From Massilia mucilaginosa (lineage in GTDB: Bacteria > Pseudomonadota > Gammaproteobacteria > Burkholderiales > Burkholderiaceae_D): a stretch of DNA of 64,000 nucleotides. Below the pieces are notes generated by a model. It saw only the letters and a program-made list of their open reading frames with translations. It ran no database searches and was not told the origin of the DNA. The DNA is taken from NCBI RefSeq assembly GCF_011682145.1, contig NZ_WHJH01000004.1, positions 124,001 through 188,000 on the forward strand, in the 5' to 3' direction. Position 1 is the stretch's first letter. Each line of letters starts with the position of its first letter. The translations under genes and the position numbers were made by a program. Of the stretch, positions 17,499 to 25,730 are shown in pieces.

Positions 17499-17532
17499 GT
17501 AGGACTATTCCTAGTCGAGGCGCCGTCCTACA
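17499..17532. promoter_or_regulatory. Perfect inverted repeat TGTAGGAC / GTCCTACA upstream of the Crp/Fnr gene
   Basis: In the 405-base gap between the regulator and the response-regulator gene, TGTAGGAC (17499-17506) is repeated inverted as GTCCTACA (17525-17532). A nested TAGGA-CTAT-TCCTA lies inside. The same octamer is found at 7490-7497 before recQ. It is likely an operator for a shared regulator (inferred). Nothing else gene-like is seen in this gap. Confidence 0.5.
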
Positions 17533-17664
17533 GAGTGAAAACTGGGGTATGGCGAGGTGGTGCGGCGACTGCTACTGATGGGTACAGAATCCATCTACTT
17601 GAGGTTTCTCGGCACGAAACCGGCGCGCCGCTGTCTAAAACTTTTCGGGCTTGTCGGTTTGATC

Positions 17665-18309
17665 TCAGGTCTTGAACGGCGACAGCAGGCGATGGGCCAC
17701 GGCGTACTGCACCATTTCCGACAGCGAGGTCATGCCCATCTTTTGCATGATCCGGGTTTTGTGGGTGCTGACCGTCTTCACGCTCAGGTGCAGGCTGTTG
17801 GCGATCTCGGTAATCGACTTGCCGCCCACCAGCAGCGAAAACACTTCGAATTCGCGGTCCGACAATTGCTTGTGCAACAGTTGCTCGTTGGGCGTCATGA
17901 TGTTCAGCGCCAGCTGCTCGGCCACTTCGGTGCTGATGTACGGCCGCCCCGACGCCACCTTGCGGATCGCCCCCACCAGCTGGGTACCGGCGCTTTCTTT
18001 GGTCAGGTAGCCCTGGGCGCCGGCGCGGATGGCGCGCACGGCGTACTGCTCTTCCTCGTGCATGGTGAGGATCAGGATAGCCAGCTTGGGCGCTTCGCTG
18101 CGGATCTGGCGGATCAGGTCGACGCCGCTGCGTCCCGGCATCGACAAGTCCAGCAGCAACAGGTCGAAGCCGCCCTGGCGCACGTGCGACAGCACTTCGA
18201 AGCCGTTGATGGCTTCCCCGACGATATCGATGTCGAGGGCGCCGTCGAGGATGCGCTTGAGGCCCTCGCGCATGATCGTGTGGTCGTCGGCTACAACAAT
18301 GCGTATCAT
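17665..18309 (-). CDS. NarL/FixJ-type response regulator
   Basis: This is a two-component response regulator of 214 residues. The start at ATG 18309 gives the standard MIRIVVADDHTIMREGLKR beginning with the acidic pair. The phospho-acceptor Asp is in LLLLDLSMPG (near residue 56), and a conserved Lys follows the beta-5 strand (LTKES). The C-terminal LuxR-type helix-turn-helix is LSDREFEVFSLLVGGKSITE through VKTVSTHKTRIMQKM. No histidine kinase is encoded in the window. It is flanked on the same strand by a universal stress protein and a Crp/Fnr regulator, so a role in a redox or oxygen stress response is a reasonable inference. Confidence 0.92.
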   Translation of the reverse strand: MIRIVVADDHTIMREGLKRILDGALDIDIVGEAINGFEVLSHVRQGGFDLLLLDLSMPGRSGVDLIRQIRSEAPKLAILILTMHEEEQYAVRAIRAGAQGYLTKESAGTQLVGAIRKVASGRPYISTEVAEQLALNIMTPNEQLLHKQLSDREFEVFSLLVGGKSITEIANSLHLSVKTVSTHKTRIMQKMGMTSLSEMVQYAVAHRLLSPFKT

Positions 18310-18479
18310 AAAATTGCAATCAAATAAGTAGGCAAACAAACATGAACGGCGCAGGCGCCGCTGAAAAACGACGCGATAGCCAAGCGGACGCGAGCCGCAC
18401 CGGCGCGAACGCCCCGCAGTCCATCCAAGGGTACGGCAAAATTGTCAGTTGCGCCATATTCAGAACTGCTAGGTGCCAG

Positions 18480-18944
18480 CTAGGTTCCCGGCTCCTTGAT
18501 CAGCCGGTGCACCAGGACCGGCTTGCTGGTATGCGACAGCACCTTGTTCGTCACACTGCCCAGCAGCAACTGGCCCCAGCCGCTGCGTCCGTGCGAGCCC
18601 ATGAAGATCAGGTCGCACTGGCGCTGCTCGGCCACCTCGACGATTTTCAGGGCGGCGGCGTCGGCGAACTCGGTCAGGCACTCGCAACGCACCCCCGCAG
18701 CTTGCGCGGCCTGCAGGATCGAGGCGAGGTGTTCGTGGCCGATGCGCTTCATCTGCGCCACGTATTCCTCTTCGGTGGGGTAGGAGGGCGGGATGATTTC
18801 CACGTACACCGGGTATTGATAGTCGGGCGACACATACAGGGCCAGCACGTCGGCGCCCATTTGCCGCGCAAATTTCACGCCGGCACAGGCTGTGTGCTTC
18901 GATACCGCCGAGCCATCCGTCGTAATCAGAATTTTCCGATACAT
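18480..18944 (-). CDS. Universal stress protein, UspA family
   Basis: This is a single-domain universal stress protein of 154 residues. It starts at ATG 18944 behind GGGAGAA, giving MYRKILITTDGSAVS. The ATP-binding signature GSHGRSGWGQLLLGSVT is near residues 120-136. Such proteins act in the cytoplasm during energy or oxygen limitation. A perfect FNR-type site lies 75-88 bases upstream of the start codon, which suggests induction by an FNR-like regulator such as the one at 16387-17259. The response regulator gene lies 170 bases downstream on the same strand. Confidence 0.92.
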   Translation of the reverse strand: MYRKILITTDGSAVSKHTACAGVKFARQMGADVLALYVSPDYQYPVYVEIIPPSYPTEEEYVAQMKRIGHEHLASILQAAQAAGVRCECLTEFADAAALKIVEVAEQRQCDLIFMGSHGRSGWGQLLLGSVTNKVLSHTSKPVLVHRLIKEPGT

Positions 18945-19018
18945 GATGAGTTCTCCCACGCAGCAGGTCGTATTCTGTATTGTAGTGCGTGATTTCACGA
19001 TTGATAGAACGCAAACCT

Positions 19019-19032
19019 TTGATCTTGATCAA
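19019..19032. promoter_or_regulatory. Perfect FNR-type binding site
   Basis: TTGAT-CTTG-ATCAA matches the FNR/ANR consensus TTGATNNNNATCAA at every defined position. It lies in the 419-base gap between the stress protein (minus) and cheZ (plus), 75-88 bases before the stress protein start. A CGTGA-TT-TCACG palindrome at 18988-18999 is also in the gap. The rest of the gap shows no gene. Confidence 0.75.
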
Positions 19033-19173
19033 ACAGCAGGTCGAACCGGCGCCGGACCGGGCCACTGTTTTTTACCTTTTGGTTATTGCCACACCCGCCT
19101 GCGCCACGCCCTGCTTACGAAATACAACACTCCTCAGTATCAATTGCACATCAAAGTCACGTTTTAATTATCG

Positions 19174-19196
19174 ATGGCACAAGTTTCGCGTGCCAT
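19174..19196. repeat. Hairpin in the usp-cheZ gap
   Basis: ATGGCAC (19174-19180) and GTGCCAT (19190-19196) form a perfect seven-base stem followed by TTTTG. It could end leftover transcription or be an operator. Nothing decides between them. Confidence 0.3.
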
Positions 19197-19363
19197 TTTG
19201 CCGCGACCCATGCACAGTGATTTACCAAGGGCACTTCACACTGCTAAACTCGCGTAAACCGGCGATGTTGCCGCGCATCATGCTTTGCCCCAAACTTGCA
19301 TGCCAGGACCAGACACCAGCAACTTGATTGCGAACACCTTACAAACATGGAGAAGCAGGGACT

Positions 19364-20209
19364 ATGACCGACGCCGCTGATGATTTCGACGCATTATTCG
19401 AGGAAGTGTCCGCGCAGCGCAGCAGCGAACCGGCGCCCGCAGTTGCGCCGGCGCCCGCCGCCGCTGCCGAAGACGACATGGATGCACTGTTCGACCAGGT
19501 CGCTTCGACCCGTCCATCCGAGCCGGCGCCAGTTGTCGCGGCCGCGCCGCTGGTCGCCGCCGTGGCCGCCGCCGCACCGGCTGCGGACGGCGCCGCCGTC
19601 GAAACCGACGAGCACGGCAAACCCATGTTCGAGCGCCTCGGCGGCATTGTGCGTCTGCTGCACGACTCGCTGCGCGAACTGGGCTACGACAAGGCCCTGT
19701 CGGAAGCATCGACCCAGATCGTGGACGCCCAGGACCGCCTGGAATACGTCGCCAGCCTGACCGAGCAGGCCGCCAACAAGGTCCTCAACACGCTCGACGA
19801 AGGCATGCCGGCGCAGGACGTGCTGTCCAAGCAAGCCAAGGCGATGGACACGCGCTGGGCCGACCTGTTCGCTGGCAAGCTCAGCATCGACGAATTCAAG
19901 ACCCTGGCCGGCGACTCGCGCGCCTTCGCCCAGACCGTGACCGACGCCACCGAAGCCGAAAAAGCGCGCCTGCTCGACATCATGATGGCCCAGGACTTCC
20001 AGGACATCACCGGCCAGCTGATCAAGAAAGTCGTGATCATCACCAAGACCGTGGAACACGAACTGGCCGAGCTGCTGCGCGACAACGCGCCGCCGGCGGT
20101 CCGCGAAAAACTGCTGCACAAGCCAGCGCTGATGTCGGGTCCGTCGGTTCCGTCCGTCGCACTCGATCAAGACAATGTTGACGACCTACTTGCCGATCTG
20201 GGATTCTAA
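19364..20209 (+). CDS. cheZ: Chemotaxis protein phosphatase CheZ
   Basis: CheZ speeds dephosphorylation of CheY-P. The 281-residue protein has the long four-helix core (GGIVRLLHDSLRELGYDKAL onward) and the catalytic segment DFQDITGQLIKK, which carries the Asp and Gln of the CheZ active site. It ends in VDDLLADLGF, the C-terminal CheY-P tether. Two similar acidic peptides, DDFDALFEEV and DDMDALFDQV, occur in the Ala/Pro-rich N-terminal 60 residues, so the protein may hold several CheY-docking sites. ATG 19364 is used; the upstream in-frame start at 19328 is less likely. The stop codon overlaps the cheA start by one base. Confidence 0.92.
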   Translation: MTDAADDFDALFEEVSAQRSSEPAPAVAPAPAAAAEDDMDALFDQVASTRPSEPAPVVAAAPLVAAVAAAAPAADGAAVETDEHGKPMFERLGGIVRLLHDSLRELGYDKALSEASTQIVDAQDRLEYVASLTEQAANKVLNTLDEGMPAQDVLSKQAKAMDTRWADLFAGKLSIDEFKTLAGDSRAFAQTVTDATEAEKARLLDIMMAQDFQDITGQLIKKVVIITKTVEHELAELLRDNAPPAVREKLLHKPALMSGPSVPSVALDQDNVDDLLADLGF

Positions 20210-22113
20210 TGGACGATATGCTCAAGGATTTCGTCGTCGAGGCGATGGATCTTGCAGTCAACGTAGAAGAACACCTGCTCGCCCTCGAGCGCGATCCGAA
20301 CAATAAGGAAACGCTCAACGCGGTGTTTCGCTCGTTCCACACGATCAAGGGCGGGGCCGGTTTCATGGGCTTGCCGGCCCTGGTGGCGGCCTGCCACCTG
20401 ACCGAGAACCTGTTCGACGCGCTGCGCACCGGCGCCGCCCCGGTTACGCCGATCGCGATCGAAGCGGCGCTGCAAGCATCCGGTTTTGTGGCCGACCAGC
20501 TGACCGACCTGTCGAACGGCGCCCGTCCCGAACAACTGGCCTCGATGCCCGACTCGCTCGAACGCATCCTGGTCAACGCCATCGAAGGCAATGCGCCGGC
20601 GCCAGCGGCCGCGCCGCCAGCACCCGTGGCTGCACCGGCTCCGGTGGCCGCACCTGCCACTGCCGCGCCGGCCGCCGCCGTCTCGACCAGCGGTCCGGGC
20701 GCCGATGGACTCGACTGGGAAGCGATGTACGTCTCGGTGATCCCGGCCGGTACCTACACACCGGCCGAAAAGCCTGCCGCCGCCGCTCCCGCCGCCGCCG
20801 AACATGCTAGCGCCCCGGTAGCCGCCGCGCCGGCACCGGTGGCCGCAGCCGCCAAGCCGGCCGCCGCCGACGCCGGCGCCGACCGCCGCGAAGAAAAGGT
20901 GCAGGAATTCCGCGCCGCCTCCGCCCCGGCCAAGGAAGACAGCATCCGGGTCGACGCCGTCAAGCTCGACGCGCTGCTCGAAGTGGCCGGAGAATCGGTG
21001 CAGGCAGCCAACCAGGCCGCCGTGCTGCTCGAACGCCTGCTGCAATTCAAATTCGAAGGCCCGGCCGCCACCCTGATGGCGACCCTGACCGAAACCCTGG
21101 AACGCGCCTCGCGCTATTCGGCCGAACTGCAGCGCGCCACCCTGGCCACGCGCATGCAGCCGGTGGGGCGCCTGTTCCAGAAATTCCCGCGCCTGGTGCG
21201 CGAGCTGGCCAAGGACTTGGGCAAGGACGTCGAACTGACCATCGAAGGCGCCGAGACGGAAGTCGACCGCGTCGTGGTCGACAGCCTGTACGACCCGCTG
21301 GTGCACATGCTGCGCAACGCGCTCGATCACGGCGTGGAGTCGCCCGAAGACCGTCTCGCCGCCGGCAAGCCGGCCAAGGCCTTCATTTCGCTCAAGGCCT
21401 GGCAGGAAGCGAACAGCGTCATGATCGTGCTGCAGGACGACGGCAAGGGCATGGACCCGCACGCGCTGCGCCGCAAGGCCGTGCAAAAGGGTTTGATCGG
21501 CGAAAGCGGCGCCCCGACCGACGAAGAAGCCTACCAGCTGGTGTTCCTGCCGGGCTTCTCGACCAAGGAAGTGGCGTCCTCGGTGTCCGGCCGCGGGGTC
21601 GGCATGGACGTGGTCAAGACCGCGGTGGAAAAGAACCGTGGCGCGATCCACATCGATTCCTCGCTCGGCCACGGCACCAAGTTCGCGATCCGCCTGCCGA
21701 TTGAACTGTCGATCGTGCCGACCATGCTGGTATCGACCTCCGGCGCCGCGCTGGCGCTGCCGATGGCCGTGGTCCAGCGCGTGGTTGAACTGCCCGACAA
21801 TTTCATGAACGTCGGCGGCGCGCCGGTGCTCAAGGACCAGGGACGCCCGCTGCCGGTGCGCTCGCTGGCCAGCGCGCTCGGTTACGAAGCCTGTTCCGAA
21901 AAAGTCGGCATCGTCGTCGCCGCGCCCCAGCCTTACATCCTCGCGGTGGAAGCGGTGGACGGCACCGCCGACCTGGTGATCAAGCCGATGACGGCCATCA
22001 GCGTGGACGGCATCACCGGCACCGCGCGTTCGGCCGAGGGCGAACTGGTGCTGGTGGTGGGCCTGTCCTTCCTCATGGACGGCTGCCGCGGCACCCTCAA
22101 GGTCGCCGCCTGA
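20209..22113 (+). CDS. cheA: Chemotaxis histidine kinase CheA
   Basis: The 634-residue CheA-family kinase has an N-terminal Hpt domain with phospho-acceptor His44 in SFHTIKGGAGFMG. A 150-residue Ala/Pro linker follows, and no P2 CheY-binding domain is evident. Dimerisation and ATPase domains come next, with HMLRNALDHGVE (N box), DDGKGMD (G1) and GRGVGMDVV (G2). A CheW-like receptor-coupling domain forms the C-terminal 130 residues. It works with CheZ, to which it is directly coupled. No CheY, CheW or receptor gene is in the window, so this pair may serve a system encoded elsewhere. A perfect hairpin follows the stop. Confidence 0.92.
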   Translation: MDDMLKDFVVEAMDLAVNVEEHLLALERDPNNKETLNAVFRSFHTIKGGAGFMGLPALVAACHLTENLFDALRTGAAPVTPIAIEAALQASGFVADQLTDLSNGARPEQLASMPDSLERILVNAIEGNAPAPAAAPPAPVAAPAPVAAPATAAPAAAVSTSGPGADGLDWEAMYVSVIPAGTYTPAEKPAAAAPAAAEHASAPVAAAPAPVAAAAKPAAADAGADRREEKVQEFRAASAPAKEDSIRVDAVKLDALLEVAGESVQAANQAAVLLERLLQFKFEGPAATLMATLTETLERASRYSAELQRATLATRMQPVGRLFQKFPRLVRELAKDLGKDVELTIEGAETEVDRVVVDSLYDPLVHMLRNALDHGVESPEDRLAAGKPAKAFISLKAWQEANSVMIVLQDDGKGMDPHALRRKAVQKGLIGESGAPTDEEAYQLVFLPGFSTKEVASSVSGRGVGMDVVKTAVEKNRGAIHIDSSLGHGTKFAIRLPIELSIVPTMLVSTSGAALALPMAVVQRVVELPDNFMNVGGAPVLKDQGRPLPVRSLASALGYEACSEKVGIVVAAPQPYILAVEAVDGTADLVIKPMTAISVDGITGTARSAEGELVLVVGLSFLMDGCRGTLKVAA

Positions 22114-22135
22114 TCCTGCCTGATCCCGCCTGACC

Positions 22136-22162
22136 GCCGCCCCGGATGCGCTCCGGGGCGGC
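22136..22162 (+). terminator. Hairpin terminator after cheA
   Basis: GCCGCCCCGGA and TCCGGGGCGGC form a perfect 11-base stem with loop TGCGC, followed by a pyrimidine-rich stretch with short T runs. It lies 23 bases after the stop codon. Confidence 0.75.
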
Positions 22163-22285
22163 GCGTATTTCCTCCCCCTTTTCTTCCCAAATTTACAACA
22201 GTCAAGTTGTGTTGCCGGTCAATACATGGCACGATGACGTCCGCTGTTCTTGCAGTGTGAAAACTTTTATTGAGATTTGATAATA

Positions 22286-24322
22286 ATGACTTCGGAAACT
22301 TTCGAGCAGGTGCTCACCGCTGCGCAGGCGCAGGGATCGATTAATCCAGCGTGGAAAAAATTCGTGAATACGAAGTTTTTCGTTCCTGTGGCCCAGCCTG
22401 GCACCGGCGAGACTGGCGGCGTCAAGCTGCGCACCCGTGACAGCCAGGGCGACGGCACCCGGTCGATCGTGATCTCGGAAGTGCGCGAGCGGGCCGAAGA
22501 CGGGCAGGGCAGCTTGCTGGCCGCGCTCTCGGGCGCCGATGTGGTGCGCCTGCTGCAGGCCGACGCCGCCATCGTCGTGGCCCTCAGCGAGCGCAGTTTC
22601 GACATCGCCGCCGACCGCGTCGCCTGGCTCAGGAAAAGTATCGAATCGTCGCTGGCCAGGGCCGCTGCCGCGAAGGCTGGTGTTGCCGCAGCCGCAGCAG
22701 CACCCGCAGCCGCACCCGCAGCGGTAAGCGCGCCTGCCGTTGCCGCCGCCGTTCCAGCGGCCTCGCCGGTCTTCCTCGGCAAGCCCGAAGCGGTCCAGCC
22801 AACGCCGCCAAAGCCCCGTAATAATGGTCCGCTCGATGTGGCCGCGCTCAAGCCGCGCCATGTCACCATCCCCAAGATCGGCCTGAAATTCTACGTACCT
22901 GGCGCATGGCGCGATTCGGTCATGTCGAACGGCATGCGCTTCCACGACGACGAAGGCGGCACCGTGCTCGAAGCGATCGGCTACCTGCGTCCCGACGTGT
23001 CGCTGAACAAATGGATCGAGCAGCGCGTGGCCATCATCAAGCACGAAATGCGTTACCTGAAGCAGGACGGCGAAGCCTATGCCCTCAACGGCGCCGAGTG
23101 GGGCGACCGGGTCACCGGCCGCGCCATCGAATTTACCGGCACCATTCCCGGCCACGCCGGCGAAAGCCGCTACCTGGTTGCCTTCATCCGGGTCGATGGC
23201 ATCGTGGCCGCGCTCACGCTGCGCGCGCCGGCCGAGGCCTTCGAGGACAACCGCGCGCTGTACAAATGGTTCCTGGCGCGCGTCGAAATCGACGAGATGG
23301 CCGCGCCCGAGCCCTACCGCGCCCCCGCTTCGGGCGGGCGCACACGTGAAGACGACCCCGCGGAGCGCGACGCGCCTGCCGTATTCGGCTTCTCGATGGA
23401 AGGGCGCATCGGGCGCTTGCGCGCGATGGCGTATTCCCTGCTGATCTTCCTGCCTATGGTGGCGCTGGCGATCGTGATACCCCTGCTGGGGATAAAAGAC
23501 GGCAACGGTGTAATGGCCGTGATCGGCATCTCTGTCATCGTCTCGGCGATTTTTTGCGTGCGGCTGATGGTGCTGCGCATGCACGATGTGAACCTGAGCG
23601 GCAAATGGATTATCGGCTTCATGCTTGCGGTCGCCGTCTGCGGCGCCGCCGGCGGCAAGGAGTTCGCCACCTTCGGGTCGGTCATTTTCTGGCTCGGCAT
23701 GATCATCATTTACTGCTTCATTCCCGGCACCGATGGCGACAACGACTTCGGCGACGCTCCCGGCCCCAACTCCACCCTGGTCAAGGTCGGCGCCGGCGTG
23801 TTCATCGTCTTCCAGCTGTTCTCGCTTGGCGCGCAGGGCAAAATGCGCAGCGCGGGCGGCTACGACGCGATGCGCGCCGAACGCACCAGCTGGACCTCGG
23901 CCGACGGCGCCATGACGATTGCTTTCCCGGCCAAGCCGAACGAGGTACCGGTTCCGGCCGGGGTGAGCGAGCGTCTCGGCAGCGGCGGCGTGCAGCAGCT
24001 CGGCGCCACCCTGAAAGGAACGGTCTACTCGGTGCAGGTGATCGACCTGGGCCAGACGCCGCCCGACGCCGAAGCGCTCCTGCAGCGCATGCAGGACACG
24101 GTGGTCGGCGCGGATGGCGAGCTGGTGTCGGGCGCGACCCAGCGGCGCCTCGGCAGCTATGCGGCGCGCGAGGTCAAGGTACGCGCCCGCGGCGGCAAGA
24201 TGCGCTGGGCGAAGATGACGACGGCCGGCACCAGGATGTACATGGCGATGGCCGAGTCGCCGGATGCGAAGTCGGAGCAAGCCGCCGAAGCCTTCCTGAA
24301 TTCCTTTATCCTGAACCGCTGA
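22286..24322 (+). CDS. Uncharacterised membrane protein: SseB-like, PsbP/DcrB-like, DUF805 and C-terminal domains (paralogue 1)
   Basis: The protein has 678 residues with no signal peptide. The N-terminal 115 residues (FEQVLTAAQAQGSINPAWKK through DRVAWLRKSIE) resemble the SseB N-terminal fold. An Ala-rich linker leads to a PsbP/DcrB-like domain (about 185-335; KIGLKFYVPGAWRDSV, WIEQRVA). A DUF805 membrane region (about 365-495) has three to four hydrophobic helices plus LMVLRMHDVNLSGKW and CFIPGTDGDNDFG. The last 130 residues (WTSADGAMTIAFPAKPNEV onward) form a second PsbP-like domain. Two shorter paralogues follow in tandem. Function is unknown; domain names are inferred from sequence pattern only. 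ATG 22286 is preferred over TTG 22277. Confidence 0.75.
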   Translation: MTSETFEQVLTAAQAQGSINPAWKKFVNTKFFVPVAQPGTGETGGVKLRTRDSQGDGTRSIVISEVRERAEDGQGSLLAALSGADVVRLLQADAAIVVALSERSFDIAADRVAWLRKSIESSLARAAAAKAGVAAAAAAPAAAPAAVSAPAVAAAVPAASPVFLGKPEAVQPTPPKPRNNGPLDVAALKPRHVTIPKIGLKFYVPGAWRDSVMSNGMRFHDDEGGTVLEAIGYLRPDVSLNKWIEQRVAIIKHEMRYLKQDGEAYALNGAEWGDRVTGRAIEFTGTIPGHAGESRYLVAFIRVDGIVAALTLRAPAEAFEDNRALYKWFLARVEIDEMAAPEPYRAPASGGRTREDDPAERDAPAVFGFSMEGRIGRLRAMAYSLLIFLPMVALAIVIPLLGIKDGNGVMAVIGISVIVSAIFCVRLMVLRMHDVNLSGKWIIGFMLAVAVCGAAGGKEFATFGSVIFWLGMIIIYCFIPGTDGDNDFGDAPGPNSTLVKVGAGVFIVFQLFSLGAQGKMRSAGGYDAMRAERTSWTSADGAMTIAFPAKPNEVPVPAGVSERLGSGGVQQLGATLKGTVYSVQVIDLGQTPPDAEALLQRMQDTVVGADGELVSGATQRRLGSYAAREVKVRARGGKMRWAKMTTAGTRMYMAMAESPDAKSEQAAEAFLNSFILNR

Positions 24323-24424
24323 GCGAGCGCGTTCGCCTACGCGTGCAATGATCGCCGGCGCAACATCCAGGCCCGCATTCCGGGTAAGATGACGCGCCGG
24401 TCCGGCTCGGCTGCGGCCGCGCTG

Positions 24425-24450
24425 GACAGAACATTGGATAAGGGTCGTGG
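24425..24450 (+). repeat. Duplicated upstream element of paralogue 2
   Basis: GACAGAACATTGGAT followed by AGGGTCGTGG lies directly before the start of paralogue 2. The same block precedes paralogue 3 at 25704-25730. The copies mark the edges of a tandem duplication and may carry the ribosome-binding or promoter signal of these genes. Confidence 0.6.
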
Positions 24451-25659
24451 ATGATGGCGTCGGAAAATTTCGAGCAGGTGCTGGCCGCTGCGCAGGCGGG
24501 TGAATCGCTGCATCCGGCGTGGAAGAAGCTGGTCAGGACGCAGTTCTTTGTGGCCGTGCTGGCCCCGGCCGATGGCGACGCCGGCTACACCCTTCACCTG
24601 CCGCAAGGTGCGCGCGCGATCCTGATGTCGGAAGTGCGCGAGCGGCTCGCCGACGCGGAGGGCAGCCTGCTGGTGGCGCTCCCGGGTGCCGACGTGGTGC
24701 GCATGGTGCCACACGGCGTCGGCTTGGCCGTCACCCTGAGCGAACAGGTCTTCGAGATCGCCGCCAGCCGGGTCGCATGGATCGGGAAGAGCATCGAGGC
24801 CACCCTGCTCAAGGCAGCCCAGGCGCGCGCGGCCGCCACGCCGCCTGCCGCTCCCGATCCTGCCAGCGCCTCCGACCCCACCCCCGCCGCCGCCGCCCCG
24901 TACGCCCCGGCCGCTCCGCAAAAGACAGCCCCCGCCGCCGGGCGCTTGCCCGTGCTCGAACCCATGCCCGCAGGCGCCTACGAAGACCTGGTCTTCGTCG
25001 ATGAAGATCCGCCTCCGCCGACAGTGCCACTGCTCGATCGCATCGGCCGCAAGCGCGCGCTCGCTTACGGCCTGCCGCTGCTTGCCGCCGCCGGCCTGGC
25101 AGGCCAGGCGCTGATGCGCGCCATGGCCGAACGTCCGCGCTCGGCGCAGGCGTTCGGGGGCAGCGGCGATGGTGCGACCCGGGATGCCGGCCCGGCCGGC
25201 GCTGCGCGCAAGGGCGGCGCGCCGCTCGCCAGCCAGGTCTGGACCTCGCCCGACGGCGCCCTGACGATCGAATTTCCGGGCAAGCCGGACGAAGATGCGG
25301 TGCGCGCCAATATGCTCGAACGAATGGGCGCGGTGCGCATGCGCCAGTTCAGTGCATCGGCCCACAGCGAAAGCTACCGGCTCCAGGTGCTCGACCTGGG
25401 CACGGCGCCCGACGATCCCGAGGCGGCCATGCTCAAATTGCAGGCAACCCTGCTCGGCCACAACGACGTGTTGACCGTGCCGCCGATGGAGTTGATCTTC
25501 AAGGGCTATCCCGGACGCGACATCAAGGCCGGGCAGCGCCTGATCAGGATGGTCGTGGTGGGCTCCACCGCGTACATCGCAACGGCCGACGCCGACGCCG
25601 CCCCGGCATCGATGGCGCGCGCCGGCGCCTTCATCGGATCGCTGGCGCTGACCCAGTGA
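24451..25659 (+). CDS. Uncharacterised protein, SseB-like N-terminus and PsbP-like C-terminus (paralogue 2, DUF805 lost)
   Basis: The 402-residue protein is a paralogue of its two neighbours. The N-terminal domain begins ASENFEQVLAAAQAGESLHP and the C-terminal domain begins WTSPDGALTIEFPGKPDED. Between them only a single hydrophobic helix remains (RKRALAYGLPLLAAAGLAG), aligned with the first DUF805 helix of the neighbours (RLRAMAYSL, RMRAIAYSL). The rest of DUF805 and its LMVLR-HDV-LSG motif are missing. An internal deletion or independent origin would both fit. A single-span protein with both soluble domains kept is expected. The start codon is aligned with that of paralogue 3. Confidence 0.7.
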   Translation: MMASENFEQVLAAAQAGESLHPAWKKLVRTQFFVAVLAPADGDAGYTLHLPQGARAILMSEVRERLADAEGSLLVALPGADVVRMVPHGVGLAVTLSEQVFEIAASRVAWIGKSIEATLLKAAQARAAATPPAAPDPASASDPTPAAAAPYAPAAPQKTAPAAGRLPVLEPMPAGAYEDLVFVDEDPPPPTVPLLDRIGRKRALAYGLPLLAAAGLAGQALMRAMAERPRSAQAFGGSGDGATRDAGPAGAARKGGAPLASQVWTSPDGALTIEFPGKPDEDAVRANMLERMGAVRMRQFSASAHSESYRLQVLDLGTAPDDPEAAMLKLQATLLGHNDVLTVPPMELIFKGYPGRDIKAGQRLIRMVVVGSTAYIATADADAAPASMARAGAFIGSLALTQ

Positions 25660-25703
25660 CAATCGCATCGTTCGTCGATGCGATGCATGAAGTGAAAAAA
25701 CGA

Positions 25704-25730
25704 GACAGAACATTGGATTGAGGGTTGTGG
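25704..25730 (+). repeat. Duplicated upstream element of paralogue 3
   Basis: This is the second copy of the block at 24425-24450 (GACAGAACATTGGAT, then AGGGTTGTGG), ending at the ATG of paralogue 3. The 3' flanks of paralogues 2 and 3 (25660-25702 and 27315-27357) are also alike, including a CGATGCGAT segment, so the duplicated unit extends past the stop codons. Confidence 0.6.

Noticed and set aside
19245-19268. Sigma-28 (flagellar) promoter before cheZ: TAAACTCG with GGCGATGT
   Set aside because: The gap between the two elements is only eight bases rather than about eleven and the -10 element is a poor match.
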